64,000 nt of DNA, taken from Desulfobacillus sp041396245 (GTDB taxonomy: Bacteria > Pseudomonadota > Gammaproteobacteria > Burkholderiales > Rhodocyclaceae). The stretch lies in assembly GCA_041396245.1 (NCBI GenBank), contig JAWKYW010000005.1:148919-212918 (forward strand). Direction: 5' to 3'. A program made the translations under genes and the position numbers. Position 1 is the stretch's first letter, and each line of letters opens with the position of its first letter. Below the pieces are notes generated by a model that did not search any database, was not told the origin of the DNA, and saw nothing but the letters and a program-made list of their open reading frames with translations. Below, piece after piece: positions 50,281-58,909 of the stretch.

Positions 50281-52833
50281 ATGCCCGGCACCCCCTTCCA
50301 GCTCGAAGTCAATCCCCAGCTGCCCGCCCGCCTGGCGCGGCTGGAGGAACTCGCCAACAACCTCTGGTACAGCTGGGACCGGCCGACGCGCACGCTGTTC
50401 GCCCGCCTGCATCCGAGCCTGTGGGGCTCGGTCGGCCACAGCCCGAAGGCCTTCCTCAAACGGGTCGACCAGCAGCGCCTGCTCGATGCCGCCGACGATC
50501 CGGTGTTCCTCGGCAACTACGCCCGGGTGCTGTCGGCCTACGACACCTACCACAACGAGCCGGGGCGCTCGAACGGCGCCCAGCACCTGCGCCACAACGA
50601 CCTCGTCGCCTACTTCTGCTTCGAGTTCGGCTTCCACGAGAGCCTGCCGATCTACTCGGGCGGGCTGGGCATCCTTGCCGGCGACCACTGCAAGGGTGCC
50701 AGCGACCTGCGCATGCCCTTCGTCGCCGTCGGCCTGCTCTTCCGCCAGGGCTACTTCAACCAGACCATCGACGGCGAGGGCGTGCAGCACGCCATTTATC
50801 GCGACGCCGACTTCGACGACCTGCCGATCACCCCGGTGCTGGACACCGACGGCACCGAACTGCACGTCCGGGTCGAGATGCCCGGGCGCATGGTCGAGGT
50901 CAAGGTCTGGCAGGCGCGCGTCGGCCACGTCGCGCTCTACCTGCTCGACACCGACCTCGAACGGAACGACGCGCACGACCGCGACATCGCCCACCGCCTC
51001 TACGGCGGCGATCGCACCACGCGCATCGAGCAGGAGGTCATCCTCGGCGTCGGCGGCGTGCGGGCGCTGGCGGCGATCGGCCTCCAGCCGACGGTATGGC
51101 ACATCAACGAGGGCCACGCCGCCTTCATGATCCTCGAGCGCATCCGCCATCTCACCACCCAGGGCATCGAGATCGCCGCGGCCCTCGAAGCGGTGGCGGC
51201 GCACACGGTGTTCACCACCCACACCGCCGTGCCGGCCGGCCACGACCATTTCAGCGACGACATGATCCGCCGCTACTTCGAGCATGCCTGCAAGGAACTG
51301 GGCGTATCGACCGAGCAGCTGCTGGCGCTCGGCCGCGTGCCGGGCGGCCACGAGTTCAACATGACCGCGCTGGCGATCCGCGGCTCGCGCTTCCACAACG
51401 GCGTCTCGCGCATCCACGGCGGCGTCTCGGCGCGCATCCTCGCCGGCCTGTGGCCGCAGATCGAGGCCGACGACAATCCCGTTTCCCACGTCACCAACGG
51501 CGTGCATGTGTCGACCTTCCTCTCCAACGAGTGGAACGAACTCTTCGACCGCTTCCTCGGCCCCGGCTGGAGCCAGCGGGTCACCGACAAAAGCTGCTGG
51601 GAAGGCATCCACGCCATTCCCGACCATCAGTTCTGGAACGTGCACCAGTCGCTCAAGGCGCAGATGCTGCACCTGGTGCGCCATCGCGTCTCGGAGCAGC
51701 ACGCCCGCAACCACGGTTCGGAGGCGCACCTCGACCGCATGCTGAAGCTGGCCAATCCGGACAATCCGAACGTGCTCACCATCGGCTTCGCCCGCCGCTT
51801 CGCCACCTACAAGCGCGCCGCCCTGCTGTTCGACAACCTCGACTGGCTGCGCGAGATCCTCGGCGATCCGCAGCGGCCCGTGCTGTTCATTTTCGCCGGC
51901 AAGGCCCATCCGGCCGACCAGCCGGGCCAGGCCATGATCCGTCGTGTCATGGAGGTGGCGCGGCTGCCCGAATTCGAGGGCAAGATCCTGCTGGTGGAAG
52001 GCTACGACCTGCGCTTCGCCCGGCGCCTGGTCTCGGGCGTCGATGTCTGGCTCAACAATCCGCAGTACCCGCTGGAAGCCTGCGGCACCTCGGGCATGAA
52101 GGCGGCCATGAACGGCATCCCCAACCTTTCCGTGCTGGACGGCTGGTGGGGCGAGGGCTACGACGGCAGGAACGGCTGGGCCATCAAGCCGGCCTCGGAC
52201 GCCCTCGACGAGGCGCGCCGCAACCACGAGGAGGCGCGCACCCTCTACGAGCTCCTCCAGGACAGCGTGATCCCGCTCTACTACAGCCTGGGGCCGATGG
52301 GCTACTCGCCCGGCTGGGTGGCGATGGCCAAGCACGCCATCGCCACGCTGCTGCCGCGCTTCAACTCGACGCGCATGCTCTCCGACTACCTGTCGCGCTG
52401 CTACGTGCCGGCCTCGCATCAGCACCGGCGCTATGCGCAGGACGACTACGCCGGCGCGCGCGCCGTGGCCCAGTGGAAGTCGCGCGTGCGCGCGGCCTGG
52501 CCGCATGTCGCGCTGCACCGGCTGGATGCACCGAAGCGCCGCATCGGCTTCGGCGAAAGCCTGCGCTTCGAAGTGGCCGTGAATCTCGCCGGCCTGCAAC
52601 CCGGCGACGTGGTGGTGGAACTGCTGTTCGGCCGCCCCGCCGGCGGCAACCTGCCGAAGAAGGCGCGCAGCCACCGTTTCCTGCACGAGCGCCAGCTGGA
52701 AAACGGCGAACAGCTCTATGCCCTGGAACTAACGCCGGAATACTGCGGCAAGATCGAGTACCGCATCCGCGTCTATCCCCACCACGAGTTGCTGACGCAT
52801 CCCTTCGAGATGGGCATGATGGTCTGGCTTTGA
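50281..52833 (+). CDS. glgP: Alpha-glucan phosphorylase (GT35, DUF3417 type)
   Basis: 850-aa enzyme that phosphorolyses alpha-1,4-glucan to glucose 1-phosphate. N-terminal DUF3417 domain (about 15-110, 'LARLEELANNLWYSWDRPTRTLFARLHPSLW'), phosphorylase core with 'SGGLGILAGDHCKGASDL', 'VWHINEGHAAFMILERIR' and the PLP-lysine region 'EACGTSGMKAAMNG'. Shorter active-site loops place it in the Thermotoga/Mycobacterium-like branch, not the E. coli GlgP branch. Its TGA overlaps the glgA TTG by 4 bp. Confidence 0.95.
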   Translation: MPGTPFQLEVNPQLPARLARLEELANNLWYSWDRPTRTLFARLHPSLWGSVGHSPKAFLKRVDQQRLLDAADDPVFLGNYARVLSAYDTYHNEPGRSNGAQHLRHNDLVAYFCFEFGFHESLPIYSGGLGILAGDHCKGASDLRMPFVAVGLLFRQGYFNQTIDGEGVQHAIYRDADFDDLPITPVLDTDGTELHVRVEMPGRMVEVKVWQARVGHVALYLLDTDLERNDAHDRDIAHRLYGGDRTTRIEQEVILGVGGVRALAAIGLQPTVWHINEGHAAFMILERIRHLTTQGIEIAAALEAVAAHTVFTTHTAVPAGHDHFSDDMIRRYFEHACKELGVSTEQLLALGRVPGGHEFNMTALAIRGSRFHNGVSRIHGGVSARILAGLWPQIEADDNPVSHVTNGVHVSTFLSNEWNELFDRFLGPGWSQRVTDKSCWEGIHAIPDHQFWNVHQSLKAQMLHLVRHRVSEQHARNHGSEAHLDRMLKLANPDNPNVLTIGFARRFATYKRAALLFDNLDWLREILGDPQRPVLFIFAGKAHPADQPGQAMIRRVMEVARLPEFEGKILLVEGYDLRFARRLVSGVDVWLNNPQYPLEACGTSGMKAAMNGIPNLSVLDGWWGEGYDGRNGWAIKPASDALDEARRNHEEARTLYELLQDSVIPLYYSLGPMGYSPGWVAMAKHAIATLLPRFNSTRMLSDYLSRCYVPASHQHRRYAQDDYAGARAVAQWKSRVRAAWPHVALHRLDAPKRRIGFGESLRFEVAVNLAGLQPGDVVVELLFGRPAGGNLPKKARSHRFLHERQLENGEQLYALELTPEYCGKIEYRIRVYPHHELLTHPFEMGMMVWL

Positions 52834-54335
52834 GAGTTCTGTTCGCCACCCCCGAACTCGCCCCTTGGATGAAGAGCGGCGGACTCGGGGAAATCTCCTG
52901 GTCGCTGCCCGCCGCCCTCGTCGAGGCCGGTGTGGATGTGCGCATCCTCGTGCCGGCCTATGCGCCCCTGCTGGCGGCCTTGCCGAAGGCCAGGCTGCTC
53001 GCCGAGCTGGCGCCGGCCGGCGGCGCCCTGCCGGCTTCCCGGCTGCTGGAGGCGGAAGCCGGCGGCGGCGTCACCCTGATGCTGCTCGACAGTCCGGCCC
53101 TTTTCCGGCGCGCCGGCACGGCCTACCTCGACACCTTCGGCAACGATTTCGGCGACAACCCCTTGCGCTTCGGCCTGCTCTCGAAGACGGCCGCGCTGTT
53201 GAGCAGCGATGCCAGCCCGCTTTCCTGGCGCCCCGACGTCCTGCACTGCAACGACTGGCCCTGCGGACTGGCGCCGGCCTATCTGCACTTCACGGGCGGC
53301 ACGAAAGCGGCGACGGTGATGTCGATCCACAATTTGGCCTTCCAGGGGATCTTCCCCGCCGACACGCTGGCCGCGCTCGGCTTGCCGCCCGAGGCTTTTG
53401 CAATGGAGGGGGTCGAGTACTGGGGCAAGCTCTCCTTCATGAAAGCAGGCCTGCACTTCGCCGACCGCATCGCCACCGTCAGCCCGCGCTATGCCGAGGA
53501 GATCCAGACGGAAACCTACGGTTACGGCTTCGCCGGGCTGCTTCGCCACCGGCGCGATGTCCTCACCGGCATTCTCAACGGCATCGACACGGCGGTCTGG
53601 AACCCTGCCACGGATGTCCATCTGCCGCGCCGCTACGAGTACGCCCACCTCAAGGGAAAAGAGGCCTGCAAGGCGGCGCTGCGCCAGCGTTTCGGCCTCC
53701 TGGCCGACGCCTCCGCACCCCTGCTCGGCGCGGTCTGCCGCATCACGCACCAGAAGGGGCTCGATCTGCTGCTCGAGATCGGCGAAGACATCGCCCGGCT
53801 GCCGGTGCAACTGGTCCTGCTCGGCACCGGCGACAAGGGGCTCGAAGCGGCCCTCTCGAACCTGGCTGCCCGCCATCCGGGTCAGTTCGCGGTGCACATC
53901 GGCTTCGACGACGGGCTGGCGCACCTGGTCGAGGCGGGAGCGGACATCTTTCTCATGCCCTCGCGCTTCGAACCCTGCGGCCTGAACCAGATGTACAGCC
54001 TGCGCTACGGCACGCCGCCGATCGCGCGGAAAACCGGGGGACTGGCCGACACGGTGGTGGATTTCAGCGAGGCGACGCTGGCCGACGGCACGGCCAACGG
54101 CTTCGTCTTCGAAGAGGCCGTGCCGCCCGCCCTGCTGCAGGCCATCCGGCGCGCTGTGTCCGCCTGGCACGACAAGGCGCTCTGGCACAAGCTGCAGAGG
54201 AACGGCATGGCGCTGGATTTCGGCTGGTCGAAAGCGGCGACGGCCTACAAGGCCGTCTATGCCAGCCTGTCCGCCACCCTGTCGGGCGGCGACGAATCCG
54301 GACCGGCGACTACTGCTATTCGACGAAGGCGGTGA
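52830..54335 (+). CDS. glgA: Glycogen synthase GlgA
   Basis: 501-aa GT5 enzyme adding ADP-glucose units to glucan. N-terminal 'RVLFATPELAPWMKSGGLGEISWSLPAALVEAGVDVRIL' with the KSGGLG motif, 'DVLHCNDWPCGLAPAYL', and C-terminal 'RFEPCGLNQMYSLRYGTPPIARKTGGLADTV' nucleotide site. The start is TTG 52830 in a TTGA overlap with glgP; no ATG lies near the conserved N-terminus. The last 20 bp overlap the convergent membrane-protein gene. Synthase and phosphorylase being translationally coupled is notable since they act in opposite directions. Confidence 0.94.
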   Translation: MRVLFATPELAPWMKSGGLGEISWSLPAALVEAGVDVRILVPAYAPLLAALPKARLLAELAPAGGALPASRLLEAEAGGGVTLMLLDSPALFRRAGTAYLDTFGNDFGDNPLRFGLLSKTAALLSSDASPLSWRPDVLHCNDWPCGLAPAYLHFTGGTKAATVMSIHNLAFQGIFPADTLAALGLPPEAFAMEGVEYWGKLSFMKAGLHFADRIATVSPRYAEEIQTETYGYGFAGLLRHRRDVLTGILNGIDTAVWNPATDVHLPRRYEYAHLKGKEACKAALRQRFGLLADASAPLLGAVCRITHQKGLDLLLEIGEDIARLPVQLVLLGTGDKGLEAALSNLAARHPGQFAVHIGFDDGLAHLVEAGADIFLMPSRFEPCGLNQMYSLRYGTPPIARKTGGLADTVVDFSEATLADGTANGFVFEEAVPPALLQAIRRAVSAWHDKALWHKLQRNGMALDFGWSKAATAYKAVYASLSATLSGGDESGPATTAIRRRR

Positions 54336-54639
54336 GGATGCCCTGGAGGAGGATGACGAATCCGCCCAGGCCGACCGCACCGATGAGGAGGTTGTTCAGG
54401 GGTGAACCGGTGCCGCTGCGATCGAGCAGGCGCTTGACCAGCATGATCGTGCCGATGGCCACGGTCAGCGCCGCCAGGGTGGCGATATTCGGGTCGAGCA
54501 GCACCGCCCGCACCCGCTCGACCAGCCAGCCATCCGGCCCCAGCGTATAGAACACCGCGCCGCCGATGCCGGCAGCCAGACAGGAGAAGACCATCAGGGT
54601 CAGGAAGGTTTCCCTGGTTTCGTGCATCAGGCGTTCCAT
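54316..54639 (-). CDS. Small membrane protein, unknown
   Basis: 107 aa with three hydrophobic segments (about residues 13-33, 50-68, 82-104) and a short cytoplasmic basic linker (KRLLDRSG). Two Met starts (1 and 5). It overlaps the 3' end of glgA by 20 bp in convergent orientation. Family not recognised. Confidence 0.65.
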   Translation of the reverse strand: MERLMHETRETFLTLMVFSCLAAGIGGAVFYTLGPDGWLVERVRAVLLDPNIATLAALTVAIGTIMLVKRLLDRSGTGSPLNNLLIGAVGLGGFVILLQGILTAFVE

Positions 54640-54828
54640 GTCATCCCCTCTCGCGCCCCTGAACCGCTACGGGCACTGGTGTAAAAAGAAGCCGGCGCAG
54701 ACAAAATGCAATCGGTTGGCTCAGGACCGATCCCCGAAGGTAGAGGCATCATGTCTTACGGGCGGCCGGCATTCGTAAAACTGTTTGCTTGCAAATCCGC
54801 CAAGCCCGAACGTGTATAGGCAAGCCGC

Positions 54829-54846
54829 ATGCCAACGGGCATTTTT
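54829..54846 (+). terminator. Terminator-like hairpin in the intergenic gap
   Basis: ATGCC-AACG-GGCAT followed by TTTT: 5-bp stem, 4-nt loop and a T tract on the plus strand. No upstream plus-strand gene ends close by (glgA stops 494 bp earlier). Confidence 0.45.
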
Positions 54847-54868
54847 CCTTGGATAACATGAGGATACA

Positions 54869-54892
54869 AAAGTCAGCCGGGCCAGGACGGCG
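54869..54892 (+). repeat. Dispersed 24-bp repeat, copy 9
   Basis: AAAGTCAG, CCGGGCCAGGA, CGGCG, intergenic. Confidence 0.8.
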
Positions 54893-54994
54893 TCAGGAAC
54901 GAAGCGGACTGTCTGGCGTGGACGACAGGTCTGCCCCACGCGCAGGTCAAGTGACTGAATTGCCTTGGTTATGGCCTGTCGTCGGAAGGAGACA

Positions 54995-55033
54995 GGCGGA
55001 GAAGGAGGGGGCTAAGCCTTCTCCTTCTCCGCC
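54995..55033. terminator. 13-bp perfect hairpin spanning the glrR stop
   Basis: GGCGGAGAAGGAG (54995-55007) pairs with CTCCTTCTCCGCC (55021-55033); the 13-nt loop contains GGC-TAA-GCC and the glrR TAG stop. No T tract, so mRNA 3' protection or weak termination is inferred. Confidence 0.55.
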
Positions 55034-56373
55034 TTGAACAGCGCCGGCGTGAGGTTGTGCCGCTGCAGCAGCTTGTAGAACTCAGTGCGGTTGCGCTGCG
55101 CCATGCGCGCCGCCTGGGTGACGTTGCCCTCGGTGGCGCGCAGCAGCCGCACCAGGTAGTCGTGCTCGAATGCCCGGCGCGCCTCGTCGAGGGACACCGT
55201 CACCGTCTTGTCGTCGCGCAGCGCCTGCTGCACGAGCGAGGCGGGCACGACCGGCGAAGTGGACAGCGCCACGGTCTGCTCGATCACGTTGAGCAGCTGG
55301 CGCACGTTCCCCGGCCAGGAGGCGTTCACGAGCAATGCCAGCGCATCGGGGGCAAAGGTGCGCGCCGGTTTGGCGTAGCGGACGGCGAGCTGCTCGACGA
55401 AATGCGCGCACAGCAGTGGAATGTCCTCGCGCCGCTCGGACAGGGGCGGCAGCGCCAGCGACACCACATTCAGGCGGTAGTAGAGATCGGGGCGGAAGGC
55501 ACCGTCGCGGATGCGCTCGGACAGGTCGCGGTGCGTGGCTGAAATGATGCGCACGTCGATCGGCACCATTTCGGTCGAGCCGACCGGCCGCACGCTGCGG
55601 TCCTGCAGGGCGCGCAGCAGCTTGGCCTGCAGGGCGAGCGGCATGTCGCCGACCTCGTCGAGGAAAAGGGTGCCGCCCTGCGCCGCCTGGAACAGGCCGC
55701 GATGGGCATAGATCGCCCCGGAGAAGGCGCCCTTGGCGTGGCCGAACAGTTCGCTCTCGAGCAGGTGCTCGGGGATGGCCGCGCAGTTGACCGCCATGAA
55801 CGGCCCCTTGGCCCGCGGGCTGGCGTTGTGGATGGCCTGGGCGAGCAGCTCCTTGCCGCTGCCGGAGTCGCCGAAGATCAGCACGCTGGCGTCGGAGCCG
55901 GCCACCAGCTTGGCCTGGCGCAGCACCTCCTCCATGCGCTGGCTGCGCGTGACGATGGCGGCGCGCCAGGCTTCCGGCGCGGCGCCGGTCTCGGTGCCGC
56001 CGGAGAACTTGAGGGCCTGCGCCACCTGGGCGAGCAGGTCCTTGCCGTCGAAGGGCTTGGTGAGGAAGCTGAAAACGCCGCGCTGGGTCGCCGTCACCGC
56101 ATCGGGAATGGTGCCGTGCGCCGTGAGGATGATCACCGGCAGCGTCGGCATGGCGCCATGGATGCGCTCGAACAGCGCCATGCCGTCCATGCCCTCCATG
56201 CGCAGGTCGGTGATGACGAGCCGCGGCCGTGCCGCGGCCAGCCGGGCCAGCGCCTGGGCGCCGCTCTCGGCCGTCTGCACGTCATAGCCGGCCGCCGTCA
56301 GGCGCAGGGAAACCAGCTTGAGGATGTCCCGGTCGTCGTCGACGAGAAGGATGGAGGCTTTCGTTTCGGTCAT
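55012..56373 (-). CDS. glrR: Sigma-54-dependent response regulator GlrR
   Basis: 453 aa. Receiver domain 1-120 (Asp12-14, phospho-acceptor Asp56 in VITDLRM, Lys in FLTKPFDG), AAA+ domain about 145-375 (Walker A 'GDSGSGKELLAQ', sigma-54 loop 'GAFSGA', Walker B 'GGTLFLDEVGDMP', 'SWPGNVRQL') and a C-terminal Fis-like helix-turn-helix ('GNVTQAARMAQRNRTEFYKLL'). The sigma-54 contact loop reads GAFSGA in place of GAFTGA, a conservative Thr-to-Ser change. The ATG overlaps the qseG-like stop by 4 bp. In relatives GlrR activates envelope-stress and sRNA promoters. Confidence 0.94.
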   Translation of the reverse strand: MTETKASILLVDDDRDILKLVSLRLTAAGYDVQTAESGAQALARLAAARPRLVITDLRMEGMDGMALFERIHGAMPTLPVIILTAHGTIPDAVTATQRGVFSFLTKPFDGKDLLAQVAQALKFSGGTETGAAPEAWRAAIVTRSQRMEEVLRQAKLVAGSDASVLIFGDSGSGKELLAQAIHNASPRAKGPFMAVNCAAIPEHLLESELFGHAKGAFSGAIYAHRGLFQAAQGGTLFLDEVGDMPLALQAKLLRALQDRSVRPVGSTEMVPIDVRIISATHRDLSERIRDGAFRPDLYYRLNVVSLALPPLSERREDIPLLCAHFVEQLAVRYAKPARTFAPDALALLVNASWPGNVRQLLNVIEQTVALSTSPVVPASLVQQALRDDKTVTVSLDEARRAFEHDYLVRLLRATEGNVTQAARMAQRNRTEFYKLLQRHNLTPALFKAEKEKA

Positions 56374-56879
56374 TTGGTCTTCAATTGCCTTTCGCGCAGG
56401 CTGCGCTCGATGGTCACCATGGCATCCAGTTTCTGTTGCAGTTCGTCGGCGCGCCGGCGCTCCCGCTGCCGCTCGGCGACCAGTTTCTGCAGCAGCACGA
56501 CAAACCGGCGCCGCGGCGAATCGGGCGGCGCCTTCAGGCTGGCGGCGGCATCGAGCAGGGCCAGCAGCCTGGCATCGTCGTGCCAGGCGGCTCCCGGCAC
56601 GCACAGCAGCATGGCCAGGCGCAAGCGCGCCGGTTCGCCCGGTTCGATAGCAAAGGCGCGGCTGACGCCCTGATATTCGCGCTTGAGTTCGTCCGGCGGC
56701 ATGGCCAGCAGCGCCTGATAGTATGCCAGCAAGGCCGACACCTCCGCATTTTCTCTCGCACTGTCCGCGCCGGGCGCGGACGCGGTCGCCGCGGGTCCGG
56801 GCGTCGCGGCCGGAAACAGCGAACAGCCACCCATTGCCCCCATTGCGGCCATTGCGGCCAACCTCAGCAACAGCTTCAC
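56370..56879 (-). CDS. qseG: QseG/YfhG-like lipoprotein
   Basis: 169-aa lipoprotein between the sensor and the regulator. GTG start at 56879 immediately after the glrK stop; lipobox MGGC with Cys19. Mature region is Ala/Pro-rich then helical, with a basic coiled-coil end ('LVAERQRERRRADELQQKLDAMVTIERSLRERQ'). Sequence similarity to E. coli QseG is not obvious by eye; the call rests on the glrK-qseG-glrR order and the lipoprotein layout. It probably tunes GlrK from the periplasm. Confidence 0.72.
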   Translation of the reverse strand: MKLLLRLAAMAAMGAMGGCSLFPAATPGPAATASAPGADSARENAEVSALLAYYQALLAMPPDELKREYQGVSRAFAIEPGEPARLRLAMLLCVPGAAWHDDARLLALLDAAASLKAPPDSPRRRFVVLLQKLVAERQRERRRADELQQKLDAMVTIERSLRERQLKTK

Positions 56880-56880
56880 G

Positions 56881-58302
56881 TCAATCCTTCTTCTCCCGGT
56901 TGAGCGGCAACCGGACACGGAAGTGGCCGCCCTGCCCATCGTCGATGACCTCGATTCTGCCACGATGCGCCAGAACGTATTCCTTGGCGATGGCCAGGCC
57001 GAGGCCGCTGCCCTTGACCGTCCCGCGCCGCGAGCGGGTACCGCGGAAAAACGGCTCGAAAATGCGTTCGCGCTCCTCGGCGGGGACGCCGGCACCCTGG
57101 TCGACGACATCGAGCACCGCGACACCCTCGCGTTTGGCCAGCTCGACGTGGATGGCGCCCTCGCGCGGCGAGAACTTGATGGCGTTGGTGATGAGGTTGT
57201 CGACCACCACCCGCAGCTTGTCGGCGTCCCCTTCCACCAGCAGGGGGGTCAGCTTGCGCTCGAAGCGGATGCTGCGCGCGGCAGCCACCAGACGATGCGC
57301 GCGCAGCACCTGGGTGCACACCACGTCGAGCGCGACCGGCTGCGGATCGATGCTGCCGGCGGCAAAGCCGGCCTGCTGGTAGTTGATCAGCTCCTCGATG
57401 AGCTGCTGCAGGCGGCGGCTGTTCTGGTCGATGATCGAAATGATGGTTTTCTGCTGCTCGTTGAGCGGCCCCGGCACGCCTTCCCCCAACAGCTGCGCGC
57501 CTTCGCGGATGGAGGTGAGCGGCGTTTTCAGGTCGTGCGAGACATGGCGCAGAAAGCGGTTCTTCTGCTCCTCGAGCTCCGCCAGCCGCCGCCGCAGCCA
57601 GTCGAGGCGGCGGCCGAGATAGGCCAGATCCTGCGGGCCGGACACGGTGACCCCGTCGGAGTACTCGGCCCGGCCGATGGCGCGGATGGCACGGTCGAAC
57701 TGCTGCAGCTGGCCGGAGATGAGGGTGCGAAACCACAGCGCGATGCCCAGCGTGACCGGTATCGCCGCCAGCAGCTGCCAGATCAGCGTGCTGCGCGCAT
57801 CGAGCGCGGTGATGCGCAGCCGTTCGACCTCGATGTCGACGAGGTGGCTGCTGGCCGCCAGCACGCCGCGCGCACCTTCGGCGACGACGGAAAAATCGTC
57901 CACGGTCACGCTCGCCCCGGCATCCAGCGCCTGCAGCAGCTTCCGCTCGCTCTCTAGCAGGGTCTGCAGCAGGGCACGCGCCTCCTCGCCCAGCGGCAGG
58001 TTCGCATAGTCCTGCGCCGCCCGCACGAATTCCCCGCGCAGGCGGCGGTAATCCTCGACCAGGCGGCGGTCCCGCAGCACCAGGAACTGGCGCAGGGCGC
58101 GCTCCATGCCGGTCAGCGTTTCCTGCATCTCGCGACCGGCGCGCGTCGCCTGCGCGGCCTCGCGCACGGCGCGCTCGCTCTGCTCGGCCAGGTGCTGCAC
58201 GTTGAAGGCGGCATTGCCCAGCGCGAAGACGAGCGGCAACGAGACCAGGCCGAAGCCGATCAGGATCAGGCGCAGGAAGGATTTGGGGTAGAGGCGGCTC
58301 AC
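56881..58302 (-). CDS. glrK: Sensor histidine kinase GlrK
   Basis: 473-aa membrane kinase. TM1 about residues 10-30, periplasmic helical domain about 35-172, TM2 about 173-192, HAMP linker (193-245), then the H-box HVSHDLKTP (phospho-acceptor His256), N-box 'VVVDNLITNAIKFSP', 'DQGAGVP' and 'GSGLGLAIAKEYV'. All catalytic boxes are intact. It partners GlrR two genes downstream. The promoter is divergent from folA in an 85-bp gap. Confidence 0.94.
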   Translation of the reverse strand: MSRLYPKSFLRLILIGFGLVSLPLVFALGNAAFNVQHLAEQSERAVREAAQATRAGREMQETLTGMERALRQFLVLRDRRLVEDYRRLRGEFVRAAQDYANLPLGEEARALLQTLLESERKLLQALDAGASVTVDDFSVVAEGARGVLAASSHLVDIEVERLRITALDARSTLIWQLLAAIPVTLGIALWFRTLISGQLQQFDRAIRAIGRAEYSDGVTVSGPQDLAYLGRRLDWLRRRLAELEEQKNRFLRHVSHDLKTPLTSIREGAQLLGEGVPGPLNEQQKTIISIIDQNSRRLQQLIEELINYQQAGFAAGSIDPQPVALDVVCTQVLRAHRLVAAARSIRFERKLTPLLVEGDADKLRVVVDNLITNAIKFSPREGAIHVELAKREGVAVLDVVDQGAGVPAEERERIFEPFFRGTRSRRGTVKGSGLGLAIAKEYVLAHRGRIEVIDDGQGGHFRVRLPLNREKKD

Positions 58303-58340
58303 ATGTCACATCCCTGGTCACGCCCTCGATCACGCCCTTG

Positions 58341-58346
58341 TATAAT
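58341..58346 (+). promoter_or_regulatory. folA -10 box (TATAAT)
   Basis: Perfect TATAAT 41 bp before the folA ATG; the -35 (TCACGC at 17 bp) is poor, but the extended TTG ahead of the -10 may help. Confidence 0.5.
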
Positions 58347-58387
58347 CACGCGGCTTCCGCATTTCGATTTTTTACGATAACACATCG

Positions 58388-58888
58388 ATGCAACCCGCCC
58401 GCAAACCGCGCCTGTCCCTGATCGCCGCCGTTGCCGCCAATCGCGTCATCGGCAGCGACAACGCCCTGCCCTGGCGCCTGCCGGCGGACCTGAAACGCTT
58501 CAAGGCGCTGACCCTGGGCCACCCCGTCATCATGGGCCGCAAGACCCACGAGTCGATCGGCCGGCCGCTGCCGGGCCGGCGCAACATCGTCGTCTCGCGC
58601 AATGCCGCCTACGGGGCCGAGGGCTGCGAAGTGGCGACCTCGCTCGAGGCCGCGCTCGCCGCCTGCCAGGACGACGACGGGGAAGTCTTCGTCATCGGCG
58701 GCGCGCAGCTCTACGCAGCGGCACTGCCGCTGGCGCAACGCCTCTACCTCACGGAGATCCATGCCGGGTTCGCCGGCGATGCGCACTTCCCGGAGTTCGA
58801 TCGCAACGCCTGGCGCGAAACGGCGCGCGAACGGCAACGCGGCGAGGAGGGCATCGCATTCGATTTCGCCGTCTATGACCGCCCTTGA
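58388..58888 (+). CDS. folA: Dihydrofolate reductase
   Basis: 166-aa chromosomal-type DHFR. 'SLIAAVAANRVIGSDNALPWRLPADLKRFKALTLGHPVIMGRKTHESIGRPLPGR' carries the catalytic acidic residue and NADPH sites; 'VFVIGGAQLYAAALPLA' and 'LYLTEIHAGFAGDAHFPEFD' complete the fold. Length as E. coli FolA (159) plus a short N-terminal tail. Completes the thyA/glyA folate cycle present in the window. Confidence 0.96.
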   Translation: MQPARKPRLSLIAAVAANRVIGSDNALPWRLPADLKRFKALTLGHPVIMGRKTHESIGRPLPGRRNIVVSRNAAYGAEGCEVATSLEAALAACQDDDGEVFVIGGAQLYAAALPLAQRLYLTEIHAGFAGDAHFPEFDRNAWRETARERQRGEEGIAFDFAVYDRP

Positions 58889-58909
58889 CGGGGAATACCC
58901 GGCCCTGAT

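Larger units (their letters stand above)
54640..55011. other. 372-bp gap without a convincing gene
   Basis: Longest non-coding stretch in the window and less GC-rich than its surroundings. It holds a small terminator-like hairpin (54829-54846), one 24-bp repeat copy (54869-54892) and the left arm of a long hairpin over the glrR stop (54995-55033). Short open frames on both strands lack ribosome sites and family features. A small RNA ending at the 54829 hairpin is possible. Confidence 0.6.

Noticed and set aside
49183..52686. 1167-codon open frame antisense to glgP, and similar long antisense frames over the GH57 genes (46211-48355) and mshE (14246-15685)
   Set aside because: Amino-acid content is Arg/Ala/Gly/His-biased with no domain, and each lies opposite a strongly conserved gene. 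Typical of GC-rich codon bias.
50421..52829. Long upstream extension of the glgA frame through glgP
   Set aside because: The extension is the second frame of glgP with no family similarity; conserved GlgA sequence begins at the TTG at 52830.
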